A DNA stretch of 26,487 nt, taken from positions 1-26,487 of the forward strand of contig JAEYSV010000054.1 of assembly GCA_023434365.1 (NCBI GenBank), read 5' to 3'. Below, piece by piece: positions 7,091 through 15,967 of the stretch. Within the stretch, counting starts at the first letter, position 1, and each line of letters begins with the position of its first letter. The position numbers and the translations under genes are program-made. Below the pieces are notes generated by a model. That model was not told the origin of the DNA and searched no databases. It was given only the letters and a program-made list of their open reading frames with translations. The DNA comes from Bacillota bacterium. Its GTDB lineage: Bacteria > Bacillota > Clostridia > Lachnospirales > Lachnospiraceae.

Positions 7091-7129
7091 TATATCACAG
7101 AAAATTGTAGTGTAATTTTCCATGATATA
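7091..7129. repeat. 16-bp inverted repeat related to the element at 4476-4524
   Basis: Arms 7091-7106 and 7114-7129 pair with two mismatches around a 7-nt loop. On the minus strand both mismatches become G-U pairs, so an RNA from that strand folds completely. The core (ATATCA…GAAAATT) resembles the 4476-4524 palindrome, and the adjoining 7061-7090 (GCTTCGCAAGTATCACACTG on the minus strand) resembles the C/G-rich linker of that element. Confidence 0.6.
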
Positions 7130-7155
7130 AAATGACGGGAGAACATTCCCCCGCC
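7127..7155 (-). terminator. Probable terminator of the MBOAT/SGNH operon
   Basis: On the minus strand a 9-bp stem (7134-7142 with 7147-7155; GGCGGGGGA/TCTCCCGTC with two G-U pairs) and a 4-nt loop precede ATTTTATAT. The stem is strong and the T-tail is weak. It lies 12 nt after the stop at 7167. Confidence 0.6.
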
Positions 7156-7166
7156 ACTAATATACT

Positions 7167-8204
7167 TTATTGTTTTTTCGTAAAGTTCTTGTTAAGCAGT
7201 TTTATAGCAGACTTTTTCTTTTTTTCATATTCTCTATAATCCTCATCCCACTTAACATAGTTTTTATCATTGCTTACGTCCTTAAGTTCATAACATGTTT
7301 TTAAATAATCACCAAGATAACTAGTTACCTTTTGTGCTCCAATAATATTCAGATGTTGTGAGTCACTCATATCATATGTATAGTCCAGTTTAATCTCTGA
7401 GTTTTTATGAAAAAGGTTAAGATATGTTACTCCTTGCTCTTGGAAGAATTCTTCGTAACCGTTTATTTGCATCTGCTCGTTTTCATCACAATAATAAGGT
7501 AAGGTAACCGCCAACAATTCTGTATCATTTTCCTTACATAACTGTATTATCTTTTTAAAATAGAATACCGCAGTAGTATCCTGGTTTATTGGAAGAGACT
7601 TTGTTTGTATCACTTCAGTAAAATCGTCAAATTTTCTCCACTTTTTTCCCATTTTTGCACCAAGAGCAACCGTATTGTCGGGATTAAAGTCAGTCTCGTT
7701 CAATGTTTGCCATCTGGAATGGTAATATGAGATTGGAATAAAGTAATCTACCCAAACATCCCTCTCATAGATATCTGTTACGGCCTCTATCTTATTGGTC
7801 ATACTCAACCGATCAATTAGTACCCTGCCTCTACCATCTGCGGTGGGAACTTTTTGTTCTTCCTGCAGTTTATAGATGTCAACTACAACTACTTTTGGGT
7901 GTTGTCTTTCAATCGCTTCCTTCACAGCATAATATGCTAATGCCACTGTCTGAGAAGGTGTTGCAAAATTGTGACTAGCTATTCCATAGTCCTTCCATAG
8001 TTGCATTGGCTGGACTGCATAATATACATGACTACTGCCTATAAATACTACCTCGATACTATCTTCTCTCTGCTTAAGAAAAGACTCTACTTTCATAGTA
8101 TTCGCATCTTTAAAAATCAGTATATTATTTACCTCTTCATACAACATTAAAAAACCAATAAGAAATACTATTACCTTAATACCTTTTATTATTCTTGTAC
8201 GCAT
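7167..8204 (-). CDS. SGNH-hydrolase-like partner of an MBOAT acyltransferase
   Basis: The 345-residue protein has one N-terminal hydrophobic helix (about 8-24), likely a signal anchor, and an extracytoplasmic domain with SGNH-type motifs. These are FIGSSH (54-59, candidate nucleophile Ser58) and DSQHLN (281-286, candidate Asp281/His284). AlgJ/AlgX/DltD-like proteins of this type accept an acyl group delivered by an MBOAT protein and pass it to a surface polymer, and the MBOAT gene is directly upstream (13-nt gap). The start follows GGAGG by 7 nt; an upstream in-frame start at 8273 would overlap the MBOAT gene by 56 nt. The lysine-rich C-terminus has no motif I recognise. The substrate is unknown. 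Confidence 0.85.
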   Translation of the reverse strand: MRTRIIKGIKVIVFLIGFLMLYEEVNNILIFKDANTMKVESFLKQREDSIEVVFIGSSHVYYAVQPMQLWKDYGIASHNFATPSQTVALAYYAVKEAIERQHPKVVVVDIYKLQEEQKVPTADGRGRVLIDRLSMTNKIEAVTDIYERDVWVDYFIPISYYHSRWQTLNETDFNPDNTVALGAKMGKKWRKFDDFTEVIQTKSLPINQDTTAVFYFKKIIQLCKENDTELLAVTLPYYCDENEQMQINGYEEFFQEQGVTYLNLFHKNSEIKLDYTYDMSDSQHLNIIGAQKVTSYLGDYLKTCYELKDVSNDKNYVKWDEDYREYEKKKKSAIKLLNKNFTKKQ

Positions 8205-8217
8205 CGTTTTTCCTCCA

Positions 8218-9711
8218 TTAAAACTGAAAATAAATAAACTGACTCGCATCAAATTGAGGTCCATAGATACCAAATATAATTATTGTAAAGATAATACCGT
8301 AATAAACACCCCAACGAACTACTAGTGGTTGTTTTGCAAGTCCATCGCGAATCCTGACATTATTACGGCGGAGTAAACCGACGACAAATAAGATTCCGAT
8401 AGAAAGAATAATAACAACCAAATCTGCATAATTAAGTCCCAGACTTAGAAATGTTTTATGAAACATCGTATCTATTGCACTCTGTTTAAACATTCTTCTA
8501 AATATTTGGAGCGCTTGTGTTAAACTATTCGCACGGAAAAACACCCAGCTGATGCAGACAAGAATAAATGTAACCATTCTCTGAAAGATTCGATGTGAGA
8601 TAGTCCCTTGCTTTATACGAAACAGCTTCATGGTTGCCACACGAAATGGTTTTAACAGATATCCAATGATTTGATAGGCACCATTTAATCCTCCCCATAC
8701 AACAAAGTGCCAGCTTGCACCATGCCACAGTCCACTTGTTACAAATACAACCATGATATTTATGTACTGTCGTACCTTACCTTTTCGATTCCCACCAAGT
8801 GGAATATATAAATAATCTCGAAACCAAGAAGTAAGGCTAATATGCCATCGTTTCCAAAAGTCAACTATACTATTTGCGAAATACGGCTGTTTGAAATTCT
8901 GCATAAGTTTAAATCCGAGAATCTCTGCTGCGCCTATTGCTATATCAGAATAACTGGAAAAATCACAGTAAATCTGAATTGCAAATAGAACGGTTGCCAT
9001 GATTAACTGAACCCCATAATACTCGGTATGGTTGTTATATACCTGATTTACGATAATTGCTACCCGATCAGCAATCACAAGCTTTTGAAAGTATCCCCAC
9101 CCCATTAGTAGCAACCCCTTCTTCATCCGCTCATAATCAAAACGATTCACCCGATTAATTTGTATAAGTAGATTTTTCGACCGCTCAATTGGCCCCGCTA
9201 CGAGTTGTGGAAAAAAAGAAACAAATAGAGCATACTTTAAAATATTGCGCTCTGCATATATCTCTTTTCGATACACATCCATTGTGTAGCTCAGCGCCTG
9301 AAAGGTATAAAAGGATATCCCTACTGGCAATAGCAGGCTAAAAGATGGCTTTGTAATCTCTATTCCTATTGATTGTAATAGCAACGTCACATTATCCATA
9401 ATAAAATCACAGTATTTAAATACCCCAAGAATAGAAAGATTTAGAACAAAACTAAGAATCACACATAATTTTGCATATCGTTTTTGTTTTACTACATCTT
9501 CCATTTTTCGTACATGCTCAATTAGCAGTCCACTTAAATATGTAATAATAGTAGATGTCGCCATTAATAACGCATACTCTTCATTCCAACACATATAGAA
9601 ATAGTAACTGGCAAATAATAGCCAGATATAGCGAACCTTTTTTGGGATAATAAAATAAAGTAACGTAACCATTGGGAAAAACAAAAGAAATTCAGCCGAG
9701 TTAAATAACAT
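8218..9711 (-). CDS. MBOAT-family O-acyltransferase (AlgI-like)
   Basis: The 497-residue integral membrane protein begins with the AlgI-type MLFNSAEFLLFF and has about ten hydrophobic segments. Family motifs are visible: LPVGISFYTFQ (128-138), QLVAGPIER (169-177), YCDFSSYSDIAIG (248-260), DFWKRWHISLTSWFRDYLY (284-302, His290) and SGLWHGASWH (326-335, with catalytic-type His330). MBOAT proteins of this class move acyl groups, usually acetyl from acetyl-CoA, across the membrane for O-acylation of polysaccharides or teichoic acids. AGGAGG lies 7 nt before the ATG. It is the first gene of a two-gene operon with the SGNH protein. I found no convincing promoter between it and the hairpin at 9799-9844. 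Confidence 0.93.
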   Translation of the reverse strand: MLFNSAEFLLFFPMVTLLYFIIPKKVRYIWLLFASYYFYMCWNEEYALLMATSTIITYLSGLLIEHVRKMEDVVKQKRYAKLCVILSFVLNLSILGVFKYCDFIMDNVTLLLQSIGIEITKPSFSLLLPVGISFYTFQALSYTMDVYRKEIYAERNILKYALFVSFFPQLVAGPIERSKNLLIQINRVNRFDYERMKKGLLLMGWGYFQKLVIADRVAIIVNQVYNNHTEYYGVQLIMATVLFAIQIYCDFSSYSDIAIGAAEILGFKLMQNFKQPYFANSIVDFWKRWHISLTSWFRDYLYIPLGGNRKGKVRQYINIMVVFVTSGLWHGASWHFVVWGGLNGAYQIIGYLLKPFRVATMKLFRIKQGTISHRIFQRMVTFILVCISWVFFRANSLTQALQIFRRMFKQSAIDTMFHKTFLSLGLNYADLVVIILSIGILFVVGLLRRNNVRIRDGLAKQPLVVRWGVYYGIIFTIIIFGIYGPQFDASQFIYFQF

Positions 9712-9798
9712 CGCTCATCCTCCTAATTTAATAACGTTTACTTGTAATTTCTACCAACAACACTATACATCACCCTAAAATGTCCCATTTTTGCAGTA

Positions 9799-9844
9799 AA
9801 AAACGTAAAGTACTATGTATCTCTACATAATACTTTACGTTTTT
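9799..9844. terminator. Long bidirectional terminator-like hairpin
   Basis: Arms 9799-9819 and 9824-9844 pair at 20 of 21 positions (the one mismatch is G-U on the minus strand) with loop TCTC. There are T-runs at the end on either strand. It lies between the MCP terminator and the MBOAT start, so it may act as a second terminator for the MCP transcript. Confidence 0.65.
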
Positions 9845-9867
9845 AGACTGGCCTTAATTAAATTAAT

Positions 9868-9906
9868 TCAAAAAAATTCCCTGGTGCTTGTTCACCAGGG
9901 AATTTT
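9868..9906 (-). terminator. Terminator of the chemoreceptor gene
   Basis: A perfect 14-bp stem (9873-9886 with 9893-9906, core TTCCCTGGTG/CACCAGGGAA, loop AACAAG) runs into seven T residues on the minus strand, 11 nt after the MCP stop. Confidence 0.9.
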
Positions 9907-9916
9907 AGTATACTTG

Positions 9917-12040
9917 CTAGAATCTGTCCTCTGTATTATCTTCCTGATTAACAGCAGGCTCCTCACCCGCTATTTTATTTAAAGCGTCCTGTAACTCTAA
10001 ATCCTCTTCTTCATTACAGAAAAACTCATTTGATTCCTTAGTTACTTCTATTTCTTCTAATACTTCTAGATCATCTACAGCATTAGTTTCTTCATAATAA
10101 CCAAATTTCTCAAAATCTTCACTTTCGTACTCTGAACTTTCAATTACTTCAGAATCTTCAATATTATCAGACACTTCAACACTATCAGGATTCTCTAGAT
10201 CATCAGACGCTTCAGCAATTTCAGGATTGTCTATATCATTTGACTCTTCTACAACCTCAGAATCCTCTAACTCAAGCCATGCTTCTTCTAAAGCCACTTC
10301 ATCGCTTAAGGAACTATCTACGTTAGTAAACCTATTCGCCTCTTCGTTCAATGCTGCTGCAATTGATTCACAGCTAACCATTTCACCCGAAATTTTCTGC
10401 ATGCCATCTACTAAATTATTTGTACGGTTTGCTACATTTGTAACACCTTCTGCACTGTCCTCAATAGCACTGTTTATTCCTTCAAACGAATCTACGATAG
10501 ACTGCATTGTATCCTTAAGTCTTATTATCTTATCATTAAAATTAGTCATAATACCAGCAATGTAGGATGCATCATCATTATACTGACCTCCCAGTTTAAC
10601 AAATGTATCATAGTCTGGAAGTACGGTTTCATTTATATAATGTAATATCTCATCTGCACTCTCAGTAAGATTTAGAACAGATTCAGTAACCGTAGATGAA
10701 ATCTCCTGAATATTACCTGCTGTCGTACGACTTAGATCTGCTAAGTTACGTATTTGTTCTGCTACCACAGAAAATCCTCGTCCTGCTTCTCCAGCTCTAG
10801 CTGCTTCGATAGAAGCATTTAATGCAAGAAGATTGGTTTGATTTGAAATTTCAAGAATTTCATCGGTTAATCCATTGATACGTTCTACCTGTTTACTATC
10901 TCTAATCGCAACCTCAAGAGTACTGCTTATTGAACTAATAATCTCATTTGTTGTTTGCATCTGCTTACTGGCCTGTTCTTGTACGCCAGTTGCTCGTTGC
11001 TTCATATTAATTGTATATTCTAAAATATCATTAGATTCCTGCGACATGAAGGCTACGTCTTGATCGACATCGCCTGTATTAGTCGTAATACTAGCTATTG
11101 TAGCCGAAATTTCTTCCATACTTGCTGCTAACTGCTGCATAGTAGAAGAGATTTCACATGAGTCATCATTTGCAGCTACTACATAATCTGTAACATTAGC
11201 AACCGTCTTTGTTAAACTTTGGGAATTGCCAAGTATTTCAACCATGATGTTTTGTAAAGTCTGCAAGAAGATGTTAATACCATTAACAAGAACTCCGATT
11301 TCATCTTGTGTTGATAGCGTAAGACGTTTGGTTAAATCGCCATGACTTGCATTAATGTCATCCATAATCTCCTGCAAATCGCTTGTAGCGGTTATTGTTG
11401 GCTTAACAATCGTTTTACGTACATAAATATATGCGATTACGATTATAGCAACGACTATGAAACTAATAATAAATGCCACTATCATTACAATAAAGTGGGC
11501 AGTATCCAGACTATTTTGTGCATCTAAAATCTGCTGTTCATTTATCTCTTTAAGACCTGTAAACATATCCATAATTTCTAGAGAAATGACTTTAATACTA
11601 TCCGAAGCGGTCGTTAATGCAGTTATATCATTAGTTGCACTACTTACAAGGATTACCTGATCCACCTTTTCTATGTATTCCGCATATTTCGTTACAAACA
11701 ATTCTGCTTTTTCCTGATCCATATATGTAGCAAAATATTCTTTTACTTTCTCTACACTACTATTTAATTCTTCCTTAATAGTAACGACATCCTGCTCAAT
11801 CCTATTGATCGTTTCAATATCAGGTGATAAAAAGTGATAATACAAATTCTTTTCCAACTCGCGAAAACCAGTTTCAACGCTGGCAATATCCTCTGAATTA
11901 TTGGAGTACAACTCTTTTATTACCTGACTACTTTCGTATACTTTGTTAACCGATATCAAATTGAATCCAACCAAACTCATACATAATACTGCTAAGACAC
12001 CGATTATGGAGACAATTTTCAGCTGTAAACTTTTCCTCAT
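9917..12040 (-). CDS. Methyl-accepting chemotaxis protein with an acidic repeat tail
   Basis: This is a 707-residue chemoreceptor. It has a transmembrane helix at about 9-30, a helical extracellular sensor domain (31-180), a second helix at about 182-207, a HAMP domain (about 208-265) and a cytoplasmic signalling coiled coil. The conserved hairpin tip is visible at about 397-430 (QTNLLALNASIEAARAGEAG, GRGFSVVAEQIRNLA). After about residue 590 the protein departs from the usual design: a roughly 117-residue, strongly acidic tail with four 12-residue repeats, ending without a CheR/CheB-tethering pentapeptide. The ligand is unknown. GGAGG lies 7 nt before ATG. The promoter looks sigma-D dependent (12108-12134), in keeping with motility control. 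It is a single-gene unit flanked by terminators. Confidence 0.95.
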   Translation of the reverse strand: MRKSLQLKIVSIIGVLAVLCMSLVGFNLISVNKVYESSQVIKELYSNNSEDIASVETGFRELEKNLYYHFLSPDIETINRIEQDVVTIKEELNSSVEKVKEYFATYMDQEKAELFVTKYAEYIEKVDQVILVSSATNDITALTTASDSIKVISLEIMDMFTGLKEINEQQILDAQNSLDTAHFIVMIVAFIISFIVVAIIVIAYIYVRKTIVKPTITATSDLQEIMDDINASHGDLTKRLTLSTQDEIGVLVNGINIFLQTLQNIMVEILGNSQSLTKTVANVTDYVVAANDDSCEISSTMQQLAASMEEISATIASITTNTGDVDQDVAFMSQESNDILEYTINMKQRATGVQEQASKQMQTTNEIISSISSTLEVAIRDSKQVERINGLTDEILEISNQTNLLALNASIEAARAGEAGRGFSVVAEQIRNLADLSRTTAGNIQEISSTVTESVLNLTESADEILHYINETVLPDYDTFVKLGGQYNDDASYIAGIMTNFNDKIIRLKDTMQSIVDSFEGINSAIEDSAEGVTNVANRTNNLVDGMQKISGEMVSCESIAAALNEEANRFTNVDSSLSDEVALEEAWLELEDSEVVEESNDIDNPEIAEASDDLENPDSVEVSDNIEDSEVIESSEYESEDFEKFGYYEETNAVDDLEVLEEIEVTKESNEFFCNEEEDLELQDALNKIAGEEPAVNQEDNTEDRF
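10127..10270 (-). repeat. Four in-frame 36-bp (12-residue) acidic repeats in the MCP tail
   Basis: Residues 591-638 break into LEDSEVVEESND, IDNPEIAEASDD, LENPDSVEVSDN and IEDSEVIESSEY. All keep the reading frame and the pattern (L/I)(E/D)(D/N)(S/P)…(S)(D/N/E). The underlying DNA is an imperfect 36-bp tandem array. Confidence 0.8.
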
Positions 12041-12107
12041 CGTAGTTCCTCCACCATTTATTTATTCATTTATCCACTTTACTTACTACAATCACTCCTC
12101 GTTTAAT

Positions 12108-12134
12108 ATATCGACAAAACATACTAAATATTAA
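12108..12134 (-). promoter_or_regulatory. Sigma-D (sigma-28) type promoter for the chemoreceptor
   Basis: The minus strand has GTCGATAT (12108-12115), 7 of 8 bases of the SigD -10 GCCGATAT. Upstream is TAAT at 14-nt spacing (or TTAA at 15 nt), close to the TAAA -35. It lies about 65 nt before the ATG. SigD control of chemoreceptor genes is well known in Firmicutes. Confidence 0.6.
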
Positions 12135-12167
12135 CCTATTAACAAAGAATTTTATATAATTTTATCA

Positions 12168-12202
12168 TAAAAAGGGAGCAAATCCAACTAAATTTACTCC
12201 CT
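12168..12202 (-). terminator. Terminator of tex
   Basis: On the minus strand an 11-bp stem (12173-12183 with 12192-12202, one G-U) with an 8-nt loop is followed by a T-run. It lies about 60 nt after the tex stop. Confidence 0.85.
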
Positions 12203-12264
12203 TACATTATTTCTATCTTATCAACAGACTAATATAATCTCTTTTGCTTATAGATCATGGATTA

Positions 12265-14409
12265 TTATAATTTCATCGTTAACTGTATTCGTTTCTTTGC
12301 TAAGTCAACACTCATAACTTTAACTTCTACAATATCTCCAACACTCACCACCTCTAATGGGTGCTTAACAAATTTTTTATCCGTTAGTTGGCTGATATGC
12401 ACCAAACCATCCTGATGCACTCCAATATCAACAAAGGCACCAAAATCGATAACATTACGAACTGTTCCTTTTAGAATCATTCCTTCCTTTAGATCCTTCA
12501 TATCGAGCACATCGGTACGAAGAATTGGCTTAGGCATTTCCTCTCTTGGATCCCTTCCTGGTTTTTCTAATTCCTTTAGAATGTCAACAAGTGTCATTTC
12601 ACCTATACCAAGTTCCTCCGCTAGTTTCTTTTTATCTTTCACTTTTTTACTAATATCAGAAAGTTCGTTTGATCTAAGATCTGATGCACTATACCCTAAC
12701 CTCTCTAGAAGCTGAGTTGCCGCCTCATAGGATTCTGGATGTACACTACTGGCATCAAGTGGATTCTTTCCATTTATGATGCGCAAGAAGCCTGCACTCT
12801 GTTCATATGCCTTGGGTCCAAGTTTTGCCACCTTAAGAAGATCCCTTCTTGTTATAAATCGCCCGTTTGCTTCTCGATACGTTACAATATTTTTTGCAAT
12901 CACTTTACTAATACCACTAACATACTCTAATAACGATGCTGATGCAGTGTTTAAATCCACTCCAACTTTATTTACACAGCCTTCTACTACACCGCTTAAT
13001 GCCTCGCTAAGTTTTTTCTGGTTCATATCGTGCTGATATTGCCCAACTCCTATTGATTTTGGGTCAATTTTAACAAGCTCCGCTAATGGATCTTGTAATC
13101 TTCTTGCTATTGACGCAGCACTACGTTGTCCAACATCATATTGCGGGAATTCCTCGGTGGCTAACTTACTAGCTGAATACACACTGGCTCCCGCTTCATT
13201 TACAATGATATATTGTACATTCTTTTTTAATTCCTTAAGCATGTCCACAATAATCACTTCTGACTCTCTTGAAGCGGTACCATTCCCAACGCTAATTAAT
13301 GAAATATTATATTTGTCAATCATCTTACTAACTATTTTCTTTGTTTCTTCCACTTTGTTTTGTGGTTCAGTAGGGTAAACCACTGTTGTATCTAACACTT
13401 TCCCAGTTGCATCCACTACTGCAAGTTTACAACCTGTACGAAACGCAGGATCCCATCCCAAAACATTCTGACCCGCAATTGGAGGTTGCATCAACAACTG
13501 CTCAAGGTTCTTTCCAAATATTACAATCGCACTATCTTCAGCTTTTTCTGTCAGATCATTTCTGATTTCACGCTCAATCGCAGGTGCAATTAATCGTTTA
13601 TAACTGTCTTCAATTACTGATATTAAAATTTTAGTTGTGTATTCATTCTCTTCGGTAATTACTTTCTTTACAAGATAACCAAGAATTCTATCCTCTGGAG
13701 CTGTTATTTTTATAGTAAGTATTTTTTCATTTTCACCACGGTTCAATGCAAGAATTCGATATCCAGCCACTTTATTAAGCCGTTCTTCAAATGCATAATA
13801 CATCTCATAAACACTTTGTTCCTTATCATCTTTGGCTGTACTAACAATCAGCCCCTCATTATATGTCGTATTTCTAATATAACTGCGATAATCGGCATTG
13901 TCAGATATGGATTCTGCAATAATGTCCATTGCACCAGCAATCGCCTCTTCCACAGAATTAACTTCCTTTTCCTGGGAGAGATATTTTTTGGCCTCTTCTT
14001 CCACTGGTACAGTTGTTGTTTGTAACAATATAATATTGGCCAGTCCTTCTAACCCTTTTTCCTTCGCAATCGTAGCACGAGTTCTTCTTTTTGGACGATA
14101 TGGGCGATATAAGTCATCAACAACCACCTGTGTCGTTGCATTTTGAATCTGTGCTCTTAACTCTTCTGTTAGTTTCCCTTGTTCTTCAATGCTGGAAAGA
14201 ACTTGTGTCTTTTTCTCTTCCAGATTTCTCAGATAAACGAGGCGCTCACTTAGCTTACGAAGCACTTCATCATTCAGGGCACCATGTTGTTCTTTTCGAT
14301 AACGAGCAATAAATGGAATCGTATTTCCCTCATCAATTAGGTTGACTGTTGCCTCCACCTGCCAAAGTTCAATATTAAGTTCATCCTTTAACTGCTGTAA
14401 AATATTCAT
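12265..14409 (-). CDS. tex: Tex-family RNA-binding transcription accessory protein
   Basis: The 714-residue protein matches the Tex family in length and order. It has an N-terminal helical region (PFIARYRKE, then VVVDDLYRPYRPKRRTRATIA), a YqgF/RNase H-like domain around 320-450 (GWDPAFRTGCKLAVVD, ISVGNGTASRESE), helix-hairpin-helix segments around 490-560 (SIGVGQYQHDM, LNTASASLLEYVSGI) and a C-terminal S1 domain from about 645 (LKEGMILKGTVRNVIDFGAFVDIG). Tex binds nucleic acid and influences transcription. The chosen ATG follows GGAGG by 6 nt; the ATG two codons earlier directly abuts that box. The promoter is at 14466-14494, and the leader has a small hairpin (14431-14448). Confidence 0.96.
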   Translation of the reverse strand: MNILQQLKDELNIELWQVEATVNLIDEGNTIPFIARYRKEQHGALNDEVLRKLSERLVYLRNLEEKKTQVLSSIEEQGKLTEELRAQIQNATTQVVVDDLYRPYRPKRRTRATIAKEKGLEGLANIILLQTTTVPVEEEAKKYLSQEKEVNSVEEAIAGAMDIIAESISDNADYRSYIRNTTYNEGLIVSTAKDDKEQSVYEMYYAFEERLNKVAGYRILALNRGENEKILTIKITAPEDRILGYLVKKVITEENEYTTKILISVIEDSYKRLIAPAIEREIRNDLTEKAEDSAIVIFGKNLEQLLMQPPIAGQNVLGWDPAFRTGCKLAVVDATGKVLDTTVVYPTEPQNKVEETKKIVSKMIDKYNISLISVGNGTASRESEVIIVDMLKELKKNVQYIIVNEAGASVYSASKLATEEFPQYDVGQRSAASIARRLQDPLAELVKIDPKSIGVGQYQHDMNQKKLSEALSGVVEGCVNKVGVDLNTASASLLEYVSGISKVIAKNIVTYREANGRFITRRDLLKVAKLGPKAYEQSAGFLRIINGKNPLDASSVHPESYEAATQLLERLGYSASDLRSNELSDISKKVKDKKKLAEELGIGEMTLVDILKELEKPGRDPREEMPKPILRTDVLDMKDLKEGMILKGTVRNVIDFGAFVDIGVHQDGLVHISQLTDKKFVKHPLEVVSVGDIVEVKVMSVDLAKKRIQLTMKL

Positions 14410-14465
14410 GGCCATCCTCCATTTTCTTAAGCAGTATCACATAACTGCTGTGCATTCATTGTAAT

Positions 14466-14494
14466 ATTGTACATCAACTTAAGAATCATTTCAA
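14466..14494 (-). promoter_or_regulatory. Promoter for tex
   Basis: TTGAAA (14489-14494), 17 nt, then TACAAT (14466-14471). The leader contains hairpin GCAGT/ACTGC (14431-14448). Confidence 0.65.
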
Positions 14495-14510
14495 GTCTGA
14501 TACAACTACA

Positions 14511-14546
14511 TTGACAGTAGTAAGAATTTTTACTTTATGCTATACT
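14511..14546 (+). promoter_or_regulatory. Candidate promoter for the plus-strand membrane protein
   Basis: A perfect TTGACA (14511-14516) is followed at 19 nt by TATGCT (14536-14541), with an overlapping TATACT (14541-14546). The spacing is longer than ideal. An inverted pair AGTAA/TTACT lies within the spacer and could be an operator or chance. Confidence 0.35.
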
Positions 14547-14596
14547 TAACTAGAAAACCAGATTATAGAAACTAGGAAAGGTCAAATAATATAAAA

Positions 14597-15949
14597 ATGA
14601 CTGATCAATCTACAATAACCAATAAACCCAAAATCGAATATTCGCATAAAGAAATTCTCGCCCTTATGCGCAATGGCTTTATTTTAACAATGTTCAATAT
14701 TGACTTTTTGTGTTTTGAATATATCATTCCCATCATAGGTGCTTATATGATGTTTTATGGCTGTTATCTGATTAAAGATCATAGTACTTCTTTTTATCGT
14801 GTGTTCTGGTTTGCAAGAATCAGGATTGGCTGGTTATTATTTAATTTTCTAATTGATTGGACAGTGCTAGCCAATAACAAAAGTATTATTTTTATCCAAA
14901 TCGTCATTTCTGCAATTATTATTTGCGCACTGTTTTACCACTTGTCCCTCGCGGTAAGAGAAGAATGTTTAAGACTTAATCTGCCTCCAATTGCTAATTA
15001 TTTTTACTACTTTATTTATCTCTATCTATGTAATTATCTAGCTGTATTGCTAGTACTTCAGATAGGGCTAATCGGCATTTTAAGTTCCCTTCTAATTATT
15101 TTAATCAACCTAATTTACATCATAATTGCTTTTAACAGTACTTCAAAACACTTGACAGCTAATAATCGTTTTCTAACGGTTAGCAAATTTGATTTACATT
15201 ATAGCAGACATTTATTGATTAGTGGAGTTTGTTACTTCGTTGCACTTATCTCGGTTATATTAATATCAAATAAGGGATTTTTTGACCAAAGTGAAGCGGA
15301 ACGTGCAGTCAATATAAAAGAGGAAAAATATCAGATACTTAGTCAATATTTAGTCAACCTTGGAGTAAGACAACAGATTATAAATGACTTAAGCAATGAA
15401 GAATTAAATCATTATCAGAATATTCTCCGAGTGGAACATTCAGAATACAGGTATAATATAAACGGCGGCACACTTCACATCGATGTATACATTCTTCATA
15501 AAATGCTCAATAAACGTCTTCTTGTATACTACGAGTGGATTGAGTCCCCAAGCAATCGTCTCTATGAGTTAATAGAATGTAATACTACTATTCTGAAAGA
15601 TATCAATTTCATTACAGGCGCAAGTATCTATGATACAATCGAAAATGATAAACCGGTTACTTACAGTCTCTTACCAGCTGACAAGGGCCTTAATAACAAG
15701 TTATTTCCTTATGTCAAATTAAAACTAAGTAACGAAGGTGATAATATGAGAGGCTACTTAGCTTTTGACTATTCCCTAAATGGGCCAGCAATAAAACAAA
15801 ATGGCAAGTCATTCTCTTTAACATTTTATTACCAAAATTCAATCTTCAATCTTCCTTATATTGATATCCTCGATTATATGAATGATTATGATAGTTTGTC
15901 CGGTAATATCGCATTTGGTAGTTATAATGTACCTGTCCAATTCGAATAA
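14597..15949 (+). CDS. Unrecognised polytopic membrane protein (only plus-strand gene)
   Basis: I do not recognise this 450-residue protein. The N-terminal half has about six hydrophobic helices (near 39-59, 75-93, 96-117, 135-157, 157-178 and 205-225). The C-terminal half (about 226-450) is a soluble, mixed-charge, aromatic-rich domain, perhaps extracytoplasmic, without a catalytic motif I can name. The ribosome-binding site AGGAAAGG is 15 nt from the ATG, unusually far, and there is no better in-frame start. It is divergent from tex and convergent with lysC, sharing a bidirectional terminator at 15968-15993. Orientation opposite to everything else suggests a later arrival, but base use is not obviously foreign. 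Confidence 0.85.
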   Translation: MTDQSTITNKPKIEYSHKEILALMRNGFILTMFNIDFLCFEYIIPIIGAYMMFYGCYLIKDHSTSFYRVFWFARIRIGWLLFNFLIDWTVLANNKSIIFIQIVISAIIICALFYHLSLAVREECLRLNLPPIANYFYYFIYLYLCNYLAVLLVLQIGLIGILSSLLIILINLIYIIIAFNSTSKHLTANNRFLTVSKFDLHYSRHLLISGVCYFVALISVILISNKGFFDQSEAERAVNIKEEKYQILSQYLVNLGVRQQIINDLSNEELNHYQNILRVEHSEYRYNINGGTLHIDVYILHKMLNKRLLVYYEWIESPSNRLYELIECNTTILKDINFITGASIYDTIENDKPVTYSLLPADKGLNNKLFPYVKLKLSNEGDNMRGYLAFDYSLNGPAIKQNGKSFSLTFYYQNSIFNLPYIDILDYMNDYDSLSGNIAFGSYNVPVQFE

Positions 15950-15967
15950 CGAAACAGTTCAAATAAT

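Noticed and set aside
12070..12078. Single DnaA-box-like TTATCCACT in the MCP leader
   Set aside because: It is an isolated 8-of-9 match, expected by chance in AT-rich DNA.
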